This document shows, one piece after another, positions 41,941-50,562 of a DNA stretch of 64,000 nt (its first letter is position 1; each line of letters begins with the position of its first letter). The notes under the pieces were generated by a model. That model saw only the letters and a program-made list of their open reading frames with translations, did no database searches and had not been told where the DNA came from. The stretch is from the NCBI GenBank assembly GCA_002345745.1, contig DDWQ01000011.1, forward strand, positions 62,001 to 126,000, given 5' to 3'. The DNA is from Candidatus Moranbacteria bacterium UBA2282 (GTDB taxonomy: Bacteria > Patescibacteriota > Minisyncoccia > Moranbacterales > UBA2206). A program made the position numbers and the translations under genes.

Positions 41941-43791
41941 ATGAACCAAAAAAATGTCCTTACGCTCACTATTATTTTTGCTATTTTTGCTATAAATATT
42001 TTTTTTGGCTTTCCGCGTATTTCCGAATATTCTTCCGTAGACGAACCCTATTGGACATATGATCGCACACCTGATTTTTGGAATGCTATTACTGAGAGAA
42101 AGTGGAAAAAAACTGATATAAACGACAAGCCAGGTATAACTGTAGCAGAAATCTCTGGGATTGGGCTTAGCAGCGGAATACAACCCTTAGAATATAAATC
42201 TGTTCGTCAAGAAGCAAAAACCCCCCAAACTGTTGCTGAAATTATTAAAATAAATTTTTTTCTTCGACTACCTATCTATCTAGCGGGACTTCTTCTGCTT
42301 CTGACATTCTATTTCTTTCTGAAAAAACTTTTCAATCGCCCCATTGCCCTCCTATCTTTAACTTTCATTGGACTTTCTCCAATTATTCTGGGCATTTCGC
42401 TCATAATTAACCCGGACTCGCTTCTCTGGGGATTTCTGCCACTCTCAATTATTGGTTTTTTAATTTACCAACGAGAAAATCAAAAAAAATATTTAGTTTT
42501 TTCAGGAATTTTATTAGGACTCGCATTGCTTACTAAATATGTAGCCAATATTTTATATGTATATCTATTGGGACTCCTTTTTCTGGAATATATCTATGCT
42601 GACAAAGGTACTCTGAATTTTGCTGTCTATCTCAAAAAAGCACTCTTAAATTATGCAATATTAATTATTATTTCTCTCGCCGTTTTTTTTATTCTTTATC
42701 CAAGTTGTTGGGTTAAGCCAGAAATGCTCCTTAAGGGAACCATCCTTAGTGCAGCTTTCGAAACAACCTGGCCAATTTTTGCCGGATTTATTGGACTATT
42801 ACTAGCTGATTTATTTTTCTTAAAAAGTCGCATTTCATCTTGGATTATGAATTTTCTTTCCAAATATAGTCAGCACTTTAAACTAGCAATTGGAGGTTTG
42901 TTTTTAGTAGGAATTATTTTTGTTTTGCTTAATACTTATACTAGTATGCAAATCTTTGACTTTGAAGGAGAGATGGCTTCCCCTAAGGGTGACAATATAC
43001 TTGCATTGTCGCATATTTTGAAAATTACAACTTCTGATTTATACGCACTTATTTTCGGACTCACTCCAATTGTTTTTATTTTTTTCGTCTGGTCAATTAT
43101 TAAAAATACTTTTCAAACAGGCAAGATAACAAAAGAAGCTGCCGTTGTTTCCTATTTTTTGATTTTTATTTTACTATATTACATTGCTTCAACTATAAAT
43201 CAGGTTACAGCAACCGTCCGCTACCAAATTACTATCTATCCCCTAGCCTCAATTATTGCAGCCATTGGAGCATATCAATTCAGTCAATTAGAAAAAATAA
43301 AGAAATATTTTGATAATGGAATCTTCTATATTATAATCATCTTAATATCTGTCTCAAGCCTTTATTTATCCAGTCCGTTCTTTTTCAATTATTCCTCAGT
43401 CCTTTTGCCAGAAAAATATATTCTCAATCTAAAAGATATGGGCGATGGCAGTTTTGAAGCGGCGAAGTTTCTAAATCAACTGCCTGATGCAAAAAATCTT
43501 GTCATTTGGTCAGATAAAGGTGCAGTTTGTGAAACCTTTCTTGGAAAATGTAAAACCAGTTTTAATGAGAATGACACATTAACTTTTGATTTCGACTACT
43601 TTGTTGTTTCCACTGGCAGAAAATCACGTTCTTTGAAACTAGAAAAGTCCACTGATTTCAAATATGAAATAGATTTTCCAAAATTGTATATGCCAAATAT
43701 TGAGGATGCAGATTTTGAAATTAATTTTGGTGACAACCCAAATAATTTTGTAAGAGTAATTAAGACAGAAAAAATTATCCAGAATAATTAA
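41941..43791 (+). CDS. GT39-type membrane glycosyltransferase
   Basis: The protein (616 residues from ATG 41941) has VDEPYWTYDR, the acidic first-loop motif of PMT-like enzymes, followed by a large outer loop and about twelve helices. A TTG at 41899 also opens the frame, but the -10 box TATAAT lies inside that extension, so 41941 is the preferred start, with a leader of about 25 nt. It is a different subgroup from the three minus-strand GT39 genes. Confidence 0.83.
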   Translation: MNQKNVLTLTIIFAIFAINIFFGFPRISEYSSVDEPYWTYDRTPDFWNAITERKWKKTDINDKPGITVAEISGIGLSSGIQPLEYKSVRQEAKTPQTVAEIIKINFFLRLPIYLAGLLLLLTFYFFLKKLFNRPIALLSLTFIGLSPIILGISLIINPDSLLWGFLPLSIIGFLIYQRENQKKYLVFSGILLGLALLTKYVANILYVYLLGLLFLEYIYADKGTLNFAVYLKKALLNYAILIIISLAVFFILYPSCWVKPEMLLKGTILSAAFETTWPIFAGFIGLLLADLFFLKSRISSWIMNFLSKYSQHFKLAIGGLFLVGIIFVLLNTYTSMQIFDFEGEMASPKGDNILALSHILKITTSDLYALIFGLTPIVFIFFVWSIIKNTFQTGKITKEAAVVSYFLIFILLYYIASTINQVTATVRYQITIYPLASIIAAIGAYQFSQLEKIKKYFDNGIFYIIIILISVSSLYLSSPFFFNYSSVLLPEKYILNLKDMGDGSFEAAKFLNQLPDAKNLVIWSDKGAVCETFLGKCKTSFNENDTLTFDFDYFVVSTGRKSRSLKLEKSTDFKYEIDFPKLYMPNIEDADFEINFGDNPNNFVRVIKTEKIIQNN

Positions 43792-43803
43792 TTTCTATAA
43801 AAA

Positions 43804-44745
43804 CTAGATGTTTTTTCGACGCACAACATACATCGGACGATTGATAACCTCACTGTGAATATTAGCAACATACATTGCCAAAAGACCTATTGAAATCAGA
43901 ATTATACCTACAAGAAAAAGAATAAGAATAGCTAAATTTTCTGCATCAGAAAAAGTTGAAGCAAAATTCGTACGAAAAACATATTTACCCAACAAAATAT
44001 AGAAGCCTGCTACACCAGAAATTGTTGTTATAAAGATACCAAGTGATCCAGCCAGTTTCAACGGCACAAGGCTAAGTGACATAAAGCTATTAACCGCAAG
44101 TTTAAATAATTTCCAAAAACCGTAGCTTGCTGTTCCATATAATCTTTCGTTAGCATTAAAATAAACACAAGTTCGCTGAAATCCCAGCCAATCAATGAGA
44201 GCTCTGGTCATGCGATTTGTTTCCGTGAAACGATTAAATTCGGCAATAACAACCTTATCAATCAAGCGAAAATCAGTAGCACTCGGTATGATATGCACAT
44301 CTGCTATTTGATTTATAATTTTATAAAATATTTTTGAACCAATTTTCTTAATTAATTTATCACTTTTATTTTCTTTTCGCACACCGACGACAACATCATT
44401 ACCCTCTTCCCATTTGGCAATAAATTCAGGAATAAGCTCTACTGGATGTTGCATATCTGCGTCCAACATAATACAAGCATCAGAGACACAATTATTTATT
44501 CCAGCGGTAGTCGCCAGCTCCTTTCCAAAATTCCTAGAAAAATCAATGTATTTAACTGTCATATCCGATTTGGATAATTTCTCAATTTCAAAGATTGTGT
44601 TGTCCGTGCTGCCGTCATTAATAAACAATATACTGAATTCGTATGACTTTCCCACAGAAACAAAGACCTTTTTAAGGGCATTATATATAGGAGCTATATT
44701 CTTCTCCTCATTATACGCTGGAATGACTATGGAAATTGACTTCAT
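43804..44745 (-). CDS. GT2 polyprenyl-phosphate sugar transferase (GtrB/DPM-like)
   Basis: The 313-residue protein has VIPAYNEEKNI, FINDGSTDNT and MLDADMQHP in the catalytic half, then two C-terminal membrane helices (about 228-255 and 267-292). This is the GtrB/ArnC layout: it charges undecaprenyl phosphate with a sugar for GT-C partners, of which four are adjacent. It is convergent with the GT39 gene at 41.9-43.8 kb, 12 bp apart. Confidence 0.9.
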   Translation of the reverse strand: MKSISIVIPAYNEEKNIAPIYNALKKVFVSVGKSYEFSILFINDGSTDNTIFEIEKLSKSDMTVKYIDFSRNFGKELATTAGINNCVSDACIMLDADMQHPVELIPEFIAKWEEGNDVVVGVRKENKSDKLIKKIGSKIFYKIINQIADVHIIPSATDFRLIDKVVIAEFNRFTETNRMTRALIDWLGFQRTCVYFNANERLYGTASYGFWKLFKLAVNSFMSLSLVPLKLAGSLGIFITTISGVAGFYILLGKYVFRTNFASTFSDAENLAILILFLVGIILISIGLLAMYVANIHSEVINRPMYVVRRKNI

Positions 44746-44892
44746 ATTGGTGATATTAATCCTAAGTTATCTTCTTTCAGTATAACAGCTATTTTCTTTT
44801 ACTCAAATGATATTTATTATATAATAGCTATACAAGTAGTTTCTACCAGAAATAAAGACTAGTCAACCACTAACAATAAATAAAAATTTAAT

Positions 44893-45612
44893 ATGCTTAA
44901 AAAAAATAACAGCACTCTGATAATTTCCGTAGACGACTTTGGTATTAGCAAGTTAGCTAATGAAAATATTCTTCGACTCGCGAGATATGGCAAAATTGAC
45001 CGAGTAGAAATAATGATGAGTCAAAATATCATGCCTAGCCACGTCACGGAACTCCTAGCCTCTGGCGTTGCACTGGACATTCATCTGCATCTAGCCAAAG
45101 GTAGCTTGGATTTATGGCAAGATAATTTTAGAAAATCAAGTCCTGGAACAATACAAAGAATTTTTGCGTTTCTCTTCAGTTATTTTTTTGGTAAAAACAG
45201 ACCCAAAGAAATTGCTAAAGAGTGGGAAGAACAAATACAGGAATTTAAAAGACTTTTTCAAAAAAATCCGGATGGGATAAGCTCTCATGAACATATTCAT
45301 TTTTTCCCTTCCTATTTTTCGCTAGTCTTAAAACTTGCTAAAAAAAATAATATTCCGTATGTGCGTTTTGGAAAATATTGGGTCAAAGAAAAAAATCCCG
45401 CTTGTCTGATTCTAAATTTTTTAAAAAAAATTAATAGTTTAATTTTTAATGAAACTAGATTTGACTCGACTGACCTGATGATTAGTTTCAACTGGATAAC
45501 TGATTTTGATAAGTTTTTACAAAATTGTCCAAGCAATAAAAAAATTGAGCTTGTTTTTCATCCGGAGAAAACAAATGAATTTGAATTTCTAAAAAAACTT
45601 TCTTTAGAATAA
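44893..45612 (+). CDS. ChbG/YdjC-family carbohydrate deacetylase
   Basis: The 239-residue protein has the metal-site motifs ISVDDFG (residues 10-16), DIHLHL (near 62) and SHEHIHFFP (near 136), and VFHPE near the end. The family removes N-acetyl groups from diacetylchitobiose or related sugars. Here a role in modifying the surface glycan or a lipid-linked sugar (HpnK-like) is likely. It is convergent with the UPF0104 gene. Confidence 0.88.
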   Translation: MLKKNNSTLIISVDDFGISKLANENILRLARYGKIDRVEIMMSQNIMPSHVTELLASGVALDIHLHLAKGSLDLWQDNFRKSSPGTIQRIFAFLFSYFFGKNRPKEIAKEWEEQIQEFKRLFQKNPDGISSHEHIHFFPSYFSLVLKLAKKNNIPYVRFGKYWVKEKNPACLILNFLKKINSLIFNETRFDSTDLMISFNWITDFDKFLQNCPSNKKIELVFHPEKTNEFEFLKKLSLE

Positions 45613-45620
45613 AAAAACTG

Positions 45621-46565
45621 CTATTTTTTGCTTCCCAAATAAACCGGCAAAGCAAAGAAGCTTAGTAGCATTTGCAAGAAGCGACTGAGAATTGCTACCG
45701 TAATAACAACCGTGGCACTGACTCCGAAAAACCCAAAAAAAGTTACATACGCCCATTCCTTCACGCCAATATTATTAATGCTAATTGGCAAGGCTGAAAT
45801 AAAGCTAATTAGAAATATAACTGACAGATAATCCAGAATATTTATCTGAACTCCCAACGCCAGAAAAAGCACAAAATTAGTTGCAGCCAGACCAATCAGC
45901 CCAAAGGCCATTGACCACGCCACAGCGCGTCCTAGCACGCCTGAGTCGCTATGATAGTGCGATAATTCCTTCACAAAGCTCCAAATTTTTTCCGGCACAT
46001 ACTTAGCAAAGCTCAAATTGCGTACTGTCATTTTTTCCCAAAATCGCATTTGTCTTGTAACAAAAAATAACAATACAATCATCACGCTCAATAATACCCC
46101 CGCATTTAACACTAACAAGATATGCTTAGTGCTGATTGTGCTAAAATTTATAACAGAAAAAAACAGCGTCAAAAGCGTCGCGCCAAAAAGACCAGTTAAT
46201 CGATCCATCACCACCGAAGAGGCGGCCTCCGCATATTTTTTCTCAACTTTACCAATTTGATAAGCACGAAAAGTATCGCCACCAATAAAAGATGGCATAA
46301 AATTATTAACAAAAGTTCCAGCTAAATAAAACTTAAAAAAAGCACCTAAGGACAGCTCGATGCCTTTAAACTTTGCCAGCATTCGCCACTTCTGTGCGGA
46401 AACAGCAATGCCGATAAGCAAGATAACGAAATATAATATAATATATCCTATTTTAATCTGAGCTAGCAACGTCAGAACCTCTTGCCAATTCACTCGATAA
46501 ATAATCCACAGCAAAAACACCACACTAACAACCAGTTTAATAATAAATTTTGTATTTTTTTTCAT
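45621..46565 (-). CDS. UPF0104/LPG-synthase TM-like flippase protein
   Basis: The 314-residue protein has about eight membrane helices and the family segments AGTFVNNFMPSFIGGD and LPISINNIGVKEW. Relatives include the transmembrane flippase half of MprF and AglD-associated proteins. A lipid or lipid-linked sugar flipping role is plausible. It is immediately downstream of a GT4 gene (adjacent bases), and shares its transcript and leader. Confidence 0.85.
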   Translation of the reverse strand: MKKNTKFIIKLVVSVVFLLWIIYRVNWQEVLTLLAQIKIGYIILYFVILLIGIAVSAQKWRMLAKFKGIELSLGAFFKFYLAGTFVNNFMPSFIGGDTFRAYQIGKVEKKYAEAASSVVMDRLTGLFGATLLTLFFSVINFSTISTKHILLVLNAGVLLSVMIVLLFFVTRQMRFWEKMTVRNLSFAKYVPEKIWSFVKELSHYHSDSGVLGRAVAWSMAFGLIGLAATNFVLFLALGVQINILDYLSVIFLISFISALPISINNIGVKEWAYVTFFGFFGVSATVVITVAILSRFLQMLLSFFALPVYLGSKK

Positions 46566-47717
46566 TTACTTAGAAACTTCTTGATATAGTTCAAAATATT
46601 GTCGAGCCACTTCTTGCCAACTCATTTTTTCCGCTAGCTGGCGACTAACTTGGCTCATTTTCTCACATAGCTCTGGATTTAATATTAATCTTTCAATTCT
46701 TTCCGCCAAGTCTTCCCTGCTACCCATTGCAACTATGAAGCCATTTTCTCCTTCCGTCACCAGTTCTTTAGTTCCGCCCGTCTCTGTCGCGATAATTGGA
46801 AGTCCAGTCGCCAAGGCTTCTAGCATCGCATTACTCATTCCTTCATTGAAGGATGGCAGAATAAAGACATTTGCTTCTTGATAGTAGTTCGCTGTTTCTT
46901 CTCTAGGAATGCGTCCTAAAAATTGCACATTATTTTCTAATTTTAACTTCTTTGCCAACATAACTAAATTTTCCTTTTCATCGCCATCCCCCATTATTTT
47001 CAAAAGAATATTAGGATATTTTGGCAAAAGCTGTTTCACTGCTTTAATCAAAAATTCCAACCCCTTGCGTTTTGTCACGCGTGAAGCACCAGGAGTAATA
47101 ACAAATTTATCCAATATTTTTTTATTCTGATTGGGTTTGAAATTATCAATGTCGATGCCATTGTGAATAACCCCGATTTTCTGACTCGGTCTTGCCTTGA
47201 GTGCCAAATCTTTCAAACCATCACTATTAGAAATAACAGCATCTGACTTTTTCCAAACATATCTAATAATTGGCAAGAGAATATAATATATCCAACCAAA
47301 CCTATCGCTATACCCCGGAACGTCTGAACCACGCAAAGACACAATGTAGTGCAGATTATATTGATATTTCAATAGTAGCGACAAAAAACCGCACGGCACA
47401 GAAAAAAAGGAATGCGTTAAGTCATATTTATTTTTCTTAATCAGCTTCTTAGAAAAAAAATAAGCTTTCCAAGAATATACCAACAAATCTTTTTGCGACT
47501 GAAAATGCAGATTATTTTCATTTTTTCCAATCGGAAGCTTGTGAATTTGCACGTTGCTACCAATTTTTTCCAAATGATATTTATCATCGATTGATGAGGT
47601 TACTAAATCGACTTCCAAATTTGGAATTTTCGCAAACTCGCCTAAAATATAGGCGGTTGCATTAGCTGCTCCTCCTCCAAGTGGTGGATATTCATAGTTA
47701 AAAAAAAGTATTTTCAT
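46566..47717 (-). CDS. GT4 glycosyltransferase
   Basis: From ATG 47717 the protein has 383 residues, starting FNYEYPPLGGGAANATAYI, with GASRVTKRKGLEFL and LPSFNEGMSNAMLEALATG as the donor-site motifs. A TTG six codons earlier opens the frame but lies within the end of the rod-like leader, so ATG is preferred. The gene starts 15 nt after the structured leader described at 47732. Confidence 0.9.
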   Translation of the reverse strand: MKILFFNYEYPPLGGGAANATAYILGEFAKIPNLEVDLVTSSIDDKYHLEKIGSNVQIHKLPIGKNENNLHFQSQKDLLVYSWKAYFFSKKLIKKNKYDLTHSFFSVPCGFLSLLLKYQYNLHYIVSLRGSDVPGYSDRFGWIYYILLPIIRYVWKKSDAVISNSDGLKDLALKARPSQKIGVIHNGIDIDNFKPNQNKKILDKFVITPGASRVTKRKGLEFLIKAVKQLLPKYPNILLKIMGDGDEKENLVMLAKKLKLENNVQFLGRIPREETANYYQEANVFILPSFNEGMSNAMLEALATGLPIIATETGGTKELVTEGENGFIVAMGSREDLAERIERLILNPELCEKMSQVSRQLAEKMSWQEVARQYFELYQEVSK

Positions 47718-47731
47718 AAAATTCAGCGCTA

Positions 47732-47870
47732 CCAAATAATAAAAAACATAAAAGTTCTGTTTGGGAAGTCTTTGTTTCTCTGATATTTTCCTAGGGGCGT
47801 GTTGAATGAGGGAAAATATTAGCTAGAAACAAAGTGGTTCGAGTTAAGTTTTATGTTTTTTATTATTTGG
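47732..47870 (-). promoter_or_regulatory. Rod-like structured 5' leader with a perfect 22-bp inverted repeat
   Basis: Perfect 22-bp arms (47732-47753 and 47849-47870) close a 95-nt domain. Inside, AGAAACAAAG and CTTTGTTTCT pair, as do AATATTTTCC and GGAAAATAT, so the whole folds as one long rod with internal loops. An extended -10 (TGTTATAAT, TATAAT at 47897-47892) lies upstream on the minus strand. GCGTGT just before the rod (about 47888) can pair with ACACGC in its apical loop. The rod ends 15 nt before the GT4 start codon, so it should act as a cis leader. Confidence 0.6.
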
Positions 47871-47906
47871 CAATTTAGTTCTTACACGCTTTCATTATAA
47901 CAAAAA

Positions 47907-47930
47907 AGAGGTGATGTTGCCATCACCTCT
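47907..47930 (-). terminator. Intrinsic terminator of ugd
   Basis: AGAGGTGATG, loop TTGC, CATCACCTCT: a perfect 10-bp stem 7 bp after the ugd stop, followed on the minus strand by TTTTTTG. Confidence 0.9.
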
Positions 47931-47937
47931 AGTTAAT

Positions 47938-49284
47938 TTACAGTTTATCTCCCCGGCCAATGGCATAATATTCAAATCCGGCCTTTTTTATGAATGGAAT
48001 ATCAAACAAATTGCGACCGTCAAAAATCACTGGATTGATTAGCAATTTTTTCATACGCTCTAAATCAGGCGAGCGATATTCCTCGGTCTCAGTAGCAATT
48101 ATAAGTGCTTCGCATCCATCTAGAAGGCTATATTTATCCATTTTTTCATAACTAATGCCCTCCCGATTAGCTAGATAAACATTTTTAGCTTCTTCAACTG
48201 CTAGTGGGTCATAAGCCACAATAGTAGCTCCGTGTTTGAGCAACTCTTCAACGATTGTAATTGCCGCAGATTCACGCATATCATTAGTCTCAGCCTTAAA
48301 AGCCAAACCCCAAAGAGCAAACTTTTGCCCAGTCAAATCCGCACCAAAACGTGCCACTACCTTGCTTGAAATAATGGTTTTCTGATAATCATTAACATCT
48401 TCGATAGATTTCAAAAGATTGCGATATGGCTCTGGAACTCCAATTTTTTCCGCAAATTTAATGAGTGCTTTCACGTCTTTTGGAAAACAACTACCGCCAT
48501 ATCCACAACTGGCATATAGAAATTTATTACCAATCCGCGGATCACTGCCCATTCCCTTGGCAATTTGCTTTACATCACCACCAATCATTTCACAAATTGC
48601 GGACATAGTATTAATATATGAAATCCTTTCCGCCAATATAGTGTTAGAGGCATATTTTATGAGTTCTGCCTCATGAACACCAACATGAATAAAACGATCA
48701 CCGCTCATCATAAAAGGCTTATATAGTTGATGTAATTTTTCAGCTACTTCAATATTGTCTGTGCCAACCACTACGCGACTTGGCTCCATCATATCAGAAA
48801 CAGCCCGACCTTCAGCCATAAATTCAGGATTACTAACGACATGAAATTCAATATTTTCTCCACGCTTATCCAATTCTGCTTGAATAATAGCTCGCACATT
48901 GTCAGCTGTTCCAACTGGCACAGTTGATTTATCCGCGATAATCAATGGTTTTTGCATTCGACTGCCGATTTCATATGCCACACTCTCCACAAAACGCAAA
49001 TCAGCACTACCATCTTGACCAGGAGGTGTCCCCACAGCCACAAAAACAATTTCAACATTACTAAGTGTTTCATCATAGTCTGTCGTAAAATGCAACAATT
49101 TATGTTCCATTCCTTTTTTTACCAATTCTTCCAAGCCAGCCTCATCAATTGGCAAAATCCCTTGCTTGAGATTTTCAATTTTCTTCGCATCAGTATCCAA
49201 GCAATAGACAGTATTTCCCATCTTGGCAAAAGCTGCTGCTAGTGGCAAGCCCACAAACCCAATTCCAATTACTCCGATTTTCAT
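47938..49284 (-). CDS. ugd: UDP-glucose 6-dehydrogenase
   Basis: The 448-residue enzyme oxidises UDP-glucose to UDP-glucuronate. It has the Rossmann motif IGVIGIGFVGLPLAAAF, VGTPPGQDGSADL, STVPVGTAD, and the catalytic cysteine in GYGGSCFPKD (near residue 263). GGSCFPKD separates it from the WecC-type enzyme at 22.3 kb. The product feeds glucuronate-containing glycans. Confidence 0.93.
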   Translation of the reverse strand: MKIGVIGIGFVGLPLAAAFAKMGNTVYCLDTDAKKIENLKQGILPIDEAGLEELVKKGMEHKLLHFTTDYDETLSNVEIVFVAVGTPPGQDGSADLRFVESVAYEIGSRMQKPLIIADKSTVPVGTADNVRAIIQAELDKRGENIEFHVVSNPEFMAEGRAVSDMMEPSRVVVGTDNIEVAEKLHQLYKPFMMSGDRFIHVGVHEAELIKYASNTILAERISYINTMSAICEMIGGDVKQIAKGMGSDPRIGNKFLYASCGYGGSCFPKDVKALIKFAEKIGVPEPYRNLLKSIEDVNDYQKTIISSKVVARFGADLTGQKFALWGLAFKAETNDMRESAAITIVEELLKHGATIVAYDPLAVEEAKNVYLANREGISYEKMDKYSLLDGCEALIIATETEEYRSPDLERMKKLLINPVIFDGRNLFDIPFIKKAGFEYYAIGRGDKL

Positions 49285-49294
49285 ATGTTTTAGT

Positions 49295-49385
49295 CTTTAA
49301 AGTCATAAAGCTGAAAGTCCATAAAGTCGATTTGAAAAAATGCTTTATGAACTTTATGAACTTGATAGACTTTTGACTTAATTGT
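49295..49385. repeat. Inverted pair of CTTTATGAA-type periodic arrays
   Basis: The right half (49343-49385) reads CTTTATGAA, CTTTATGAA, CTTGATAGA, CTTTTGA, CTTAATTG. The left half (49295-49334) is the same kind of array on the other strand (AAAGTCAT, AAAGCTG, AAAGTCCAT, AAAGTCGAT). The halves can pair to form a hairpin that fills the 100-bp gap between the GT2 gene and ugd. Confidence 0.75.
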
Positions 49386-50347
49386 TAATTATTGATAATT
49401 GATTTGATTGAATAATTCATTTGGTCTCGATTTTTGTAATAATTCTTCACCAAGATATCTGCGAGCAATCCTGAAATAAAAAGTTGCATACCAGTCAAAA
49501 TAAAAAATATCCCGATAAGTGGCCAGATTTTTTCCGCCAGAGAGGCATTAAAAAAGATTTTTTCGATAGCCATCCATATTAGAATAAATGTGCCTACAAC
49601 TGAAAAAACTATTCCAGCACCACCAAACAGATGCAGTGGACGATTTGCATATTTTCTCCAAAACCAAATAGAAATCATATCTACAAAGCCTTTGATAGCT
49701 CGCTTCCAATTATATTTCGTCACGCCATGAATTCTGGGATGATGCGAGACGACCACTTCACCAACTTTGTAACCTTGCATTTCCAAAATTGCTGGCATAA
49801 AGCGATGCATTTCACCAAACAAATCCACTTCCTCAAAACAACTTCTTTTGTATGCCTTCAAACTGCAACCACTATCATGAATCTTATCTTGAATTAGAAT
49901 CTTGCGTAAAAGATTTGCCGTGCGTGAAAAAAACTTTTTCATGAAAGTGTCTTTGCGATGAAAACGCCAACCGGAAACAACATCAAATAATCCTCTGTCC
50001 ATTTCTTCTAGCAACAATTTAATATCCGCGGGGTCATTTTGCAAGTCGCCATCCATCGTCACAATAATTTCGCCCGTCGCTTCTTTAATACCGGCATCAA
50101 AAGCGGCTGTTTGTCCAAAATTTTTGCGGAATTGAATCAACTTCAAAGGCGAAAGATTAACAGCTTTCTCTACGGTCTTGTCTTTTGAACCATCATCAAT
50201 AAAAATTATTTCAAAGCTTTTTCCCAACGCCACACAAGCGTTTTTAATTCGCTCATGCAACAGTTCAACATTGCCTTCCTCATTATACAGCGGTACGACA
50301 ACTGATAAATAAATTTTGTCTGTTTTTAACTTTGCATCTTCTTCCAT
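49385..50347 (-). CDS. GT2 polyprenyl-phosphate sugar transferase (DPM/ArnC-like)
   Basis: The 320-residue protein has VVPLYNEEGNVELL, FIDDGSKDKT and TMDGDLQNDP, and two C-terminal membrane helices (about 236-262 and 274-298). It belongs to the DPM1-like/ArnC group that loads polyprenyl phosphate. It is upstream of ugd on the same strand, separated by the inverted periodic repeat. Confidence 0.9.
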   Translation of the reverse strand: MEEDAKLKTDKIYLSVVVPLYNEEGNVELLHERIKNACVALGKSFEIIFIDDGSKDKTVEKAVNLSPLKLIQFRKNFGQTAAFDAGIKEATGEIIVTMDGDLQNDPADIKLLLEEMDRGLFDVVSGWRFHRKDTFMKKFFSRTANLLRKILIQDKIHDSGCSLKAYKRSCFEEVDLFGEMHRFMPAILEMQGYKVGEVVVSHHPRIHGVTKYNWKRAIKGFVDMISIWFWRKYANRPLHLFGGAGIVFSVVGTFILIWMAIEKIFFNASLAEKIWPLIGIFFILTGMQLFISGLLADILVKNYYKNRDQMNYSIKSIINN

Positions 50348-50396
50348 ATTTTTAGAATTCTAATAAGTTAGCTACTCTGTTATTTTACAGCGAATC

Positions 50397-50417
50397 GCTA
50401 ATATTGGCAATATTAGC
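50397..50417. promoter_or_regulatory. Operator-like palindrome in divergent promoter region
   Basis: GCTAATATTG-G-CAATATTAGC is a perfect 10-bp palindrome with a one-base centre, located between the divergent GT2 and SpoIID-like genes. It could be a repressor site; no matching regulator is adjacent. Confidence 0.4.
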
Positions 50418-50470
50418 CAAAATAGCCAAAAGAATATGTTTTTTTATTACTTAGTCTACTTAGGACTCTA

Positions 50471-50487
50471 CTTAGGACGGTCCTAAG
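50471..50487. repeat. REP-like palindrome, symmetrical class
   Basis: The core CTTAGGACGGTCCTAAG is embedded in longer complementary flanks (TCTA before, TAGA after) and in further CTACTTAGG/CCTAAGTAG half-units at 50455-50500, so nested hairpins can form. It is the left-most copy of the palindrome family found around the RAYT gene 3.8 kb away. Confidence 0.8.
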
Positions 50488-50562
50488 TAGACCTAAGTAG
50501 ATTAGAAAAATTTTACGAAAACTGCTATACTTAATCTATATTAGATAAAAAACAAAAAAATA

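Noticed and set aside
47834..47846. GTGGTTCGAGTT resembling a tRNA T-loop
   Set aside because: No acceptor or anticodon stems can be formed around it; it lies in the rod-like leader.
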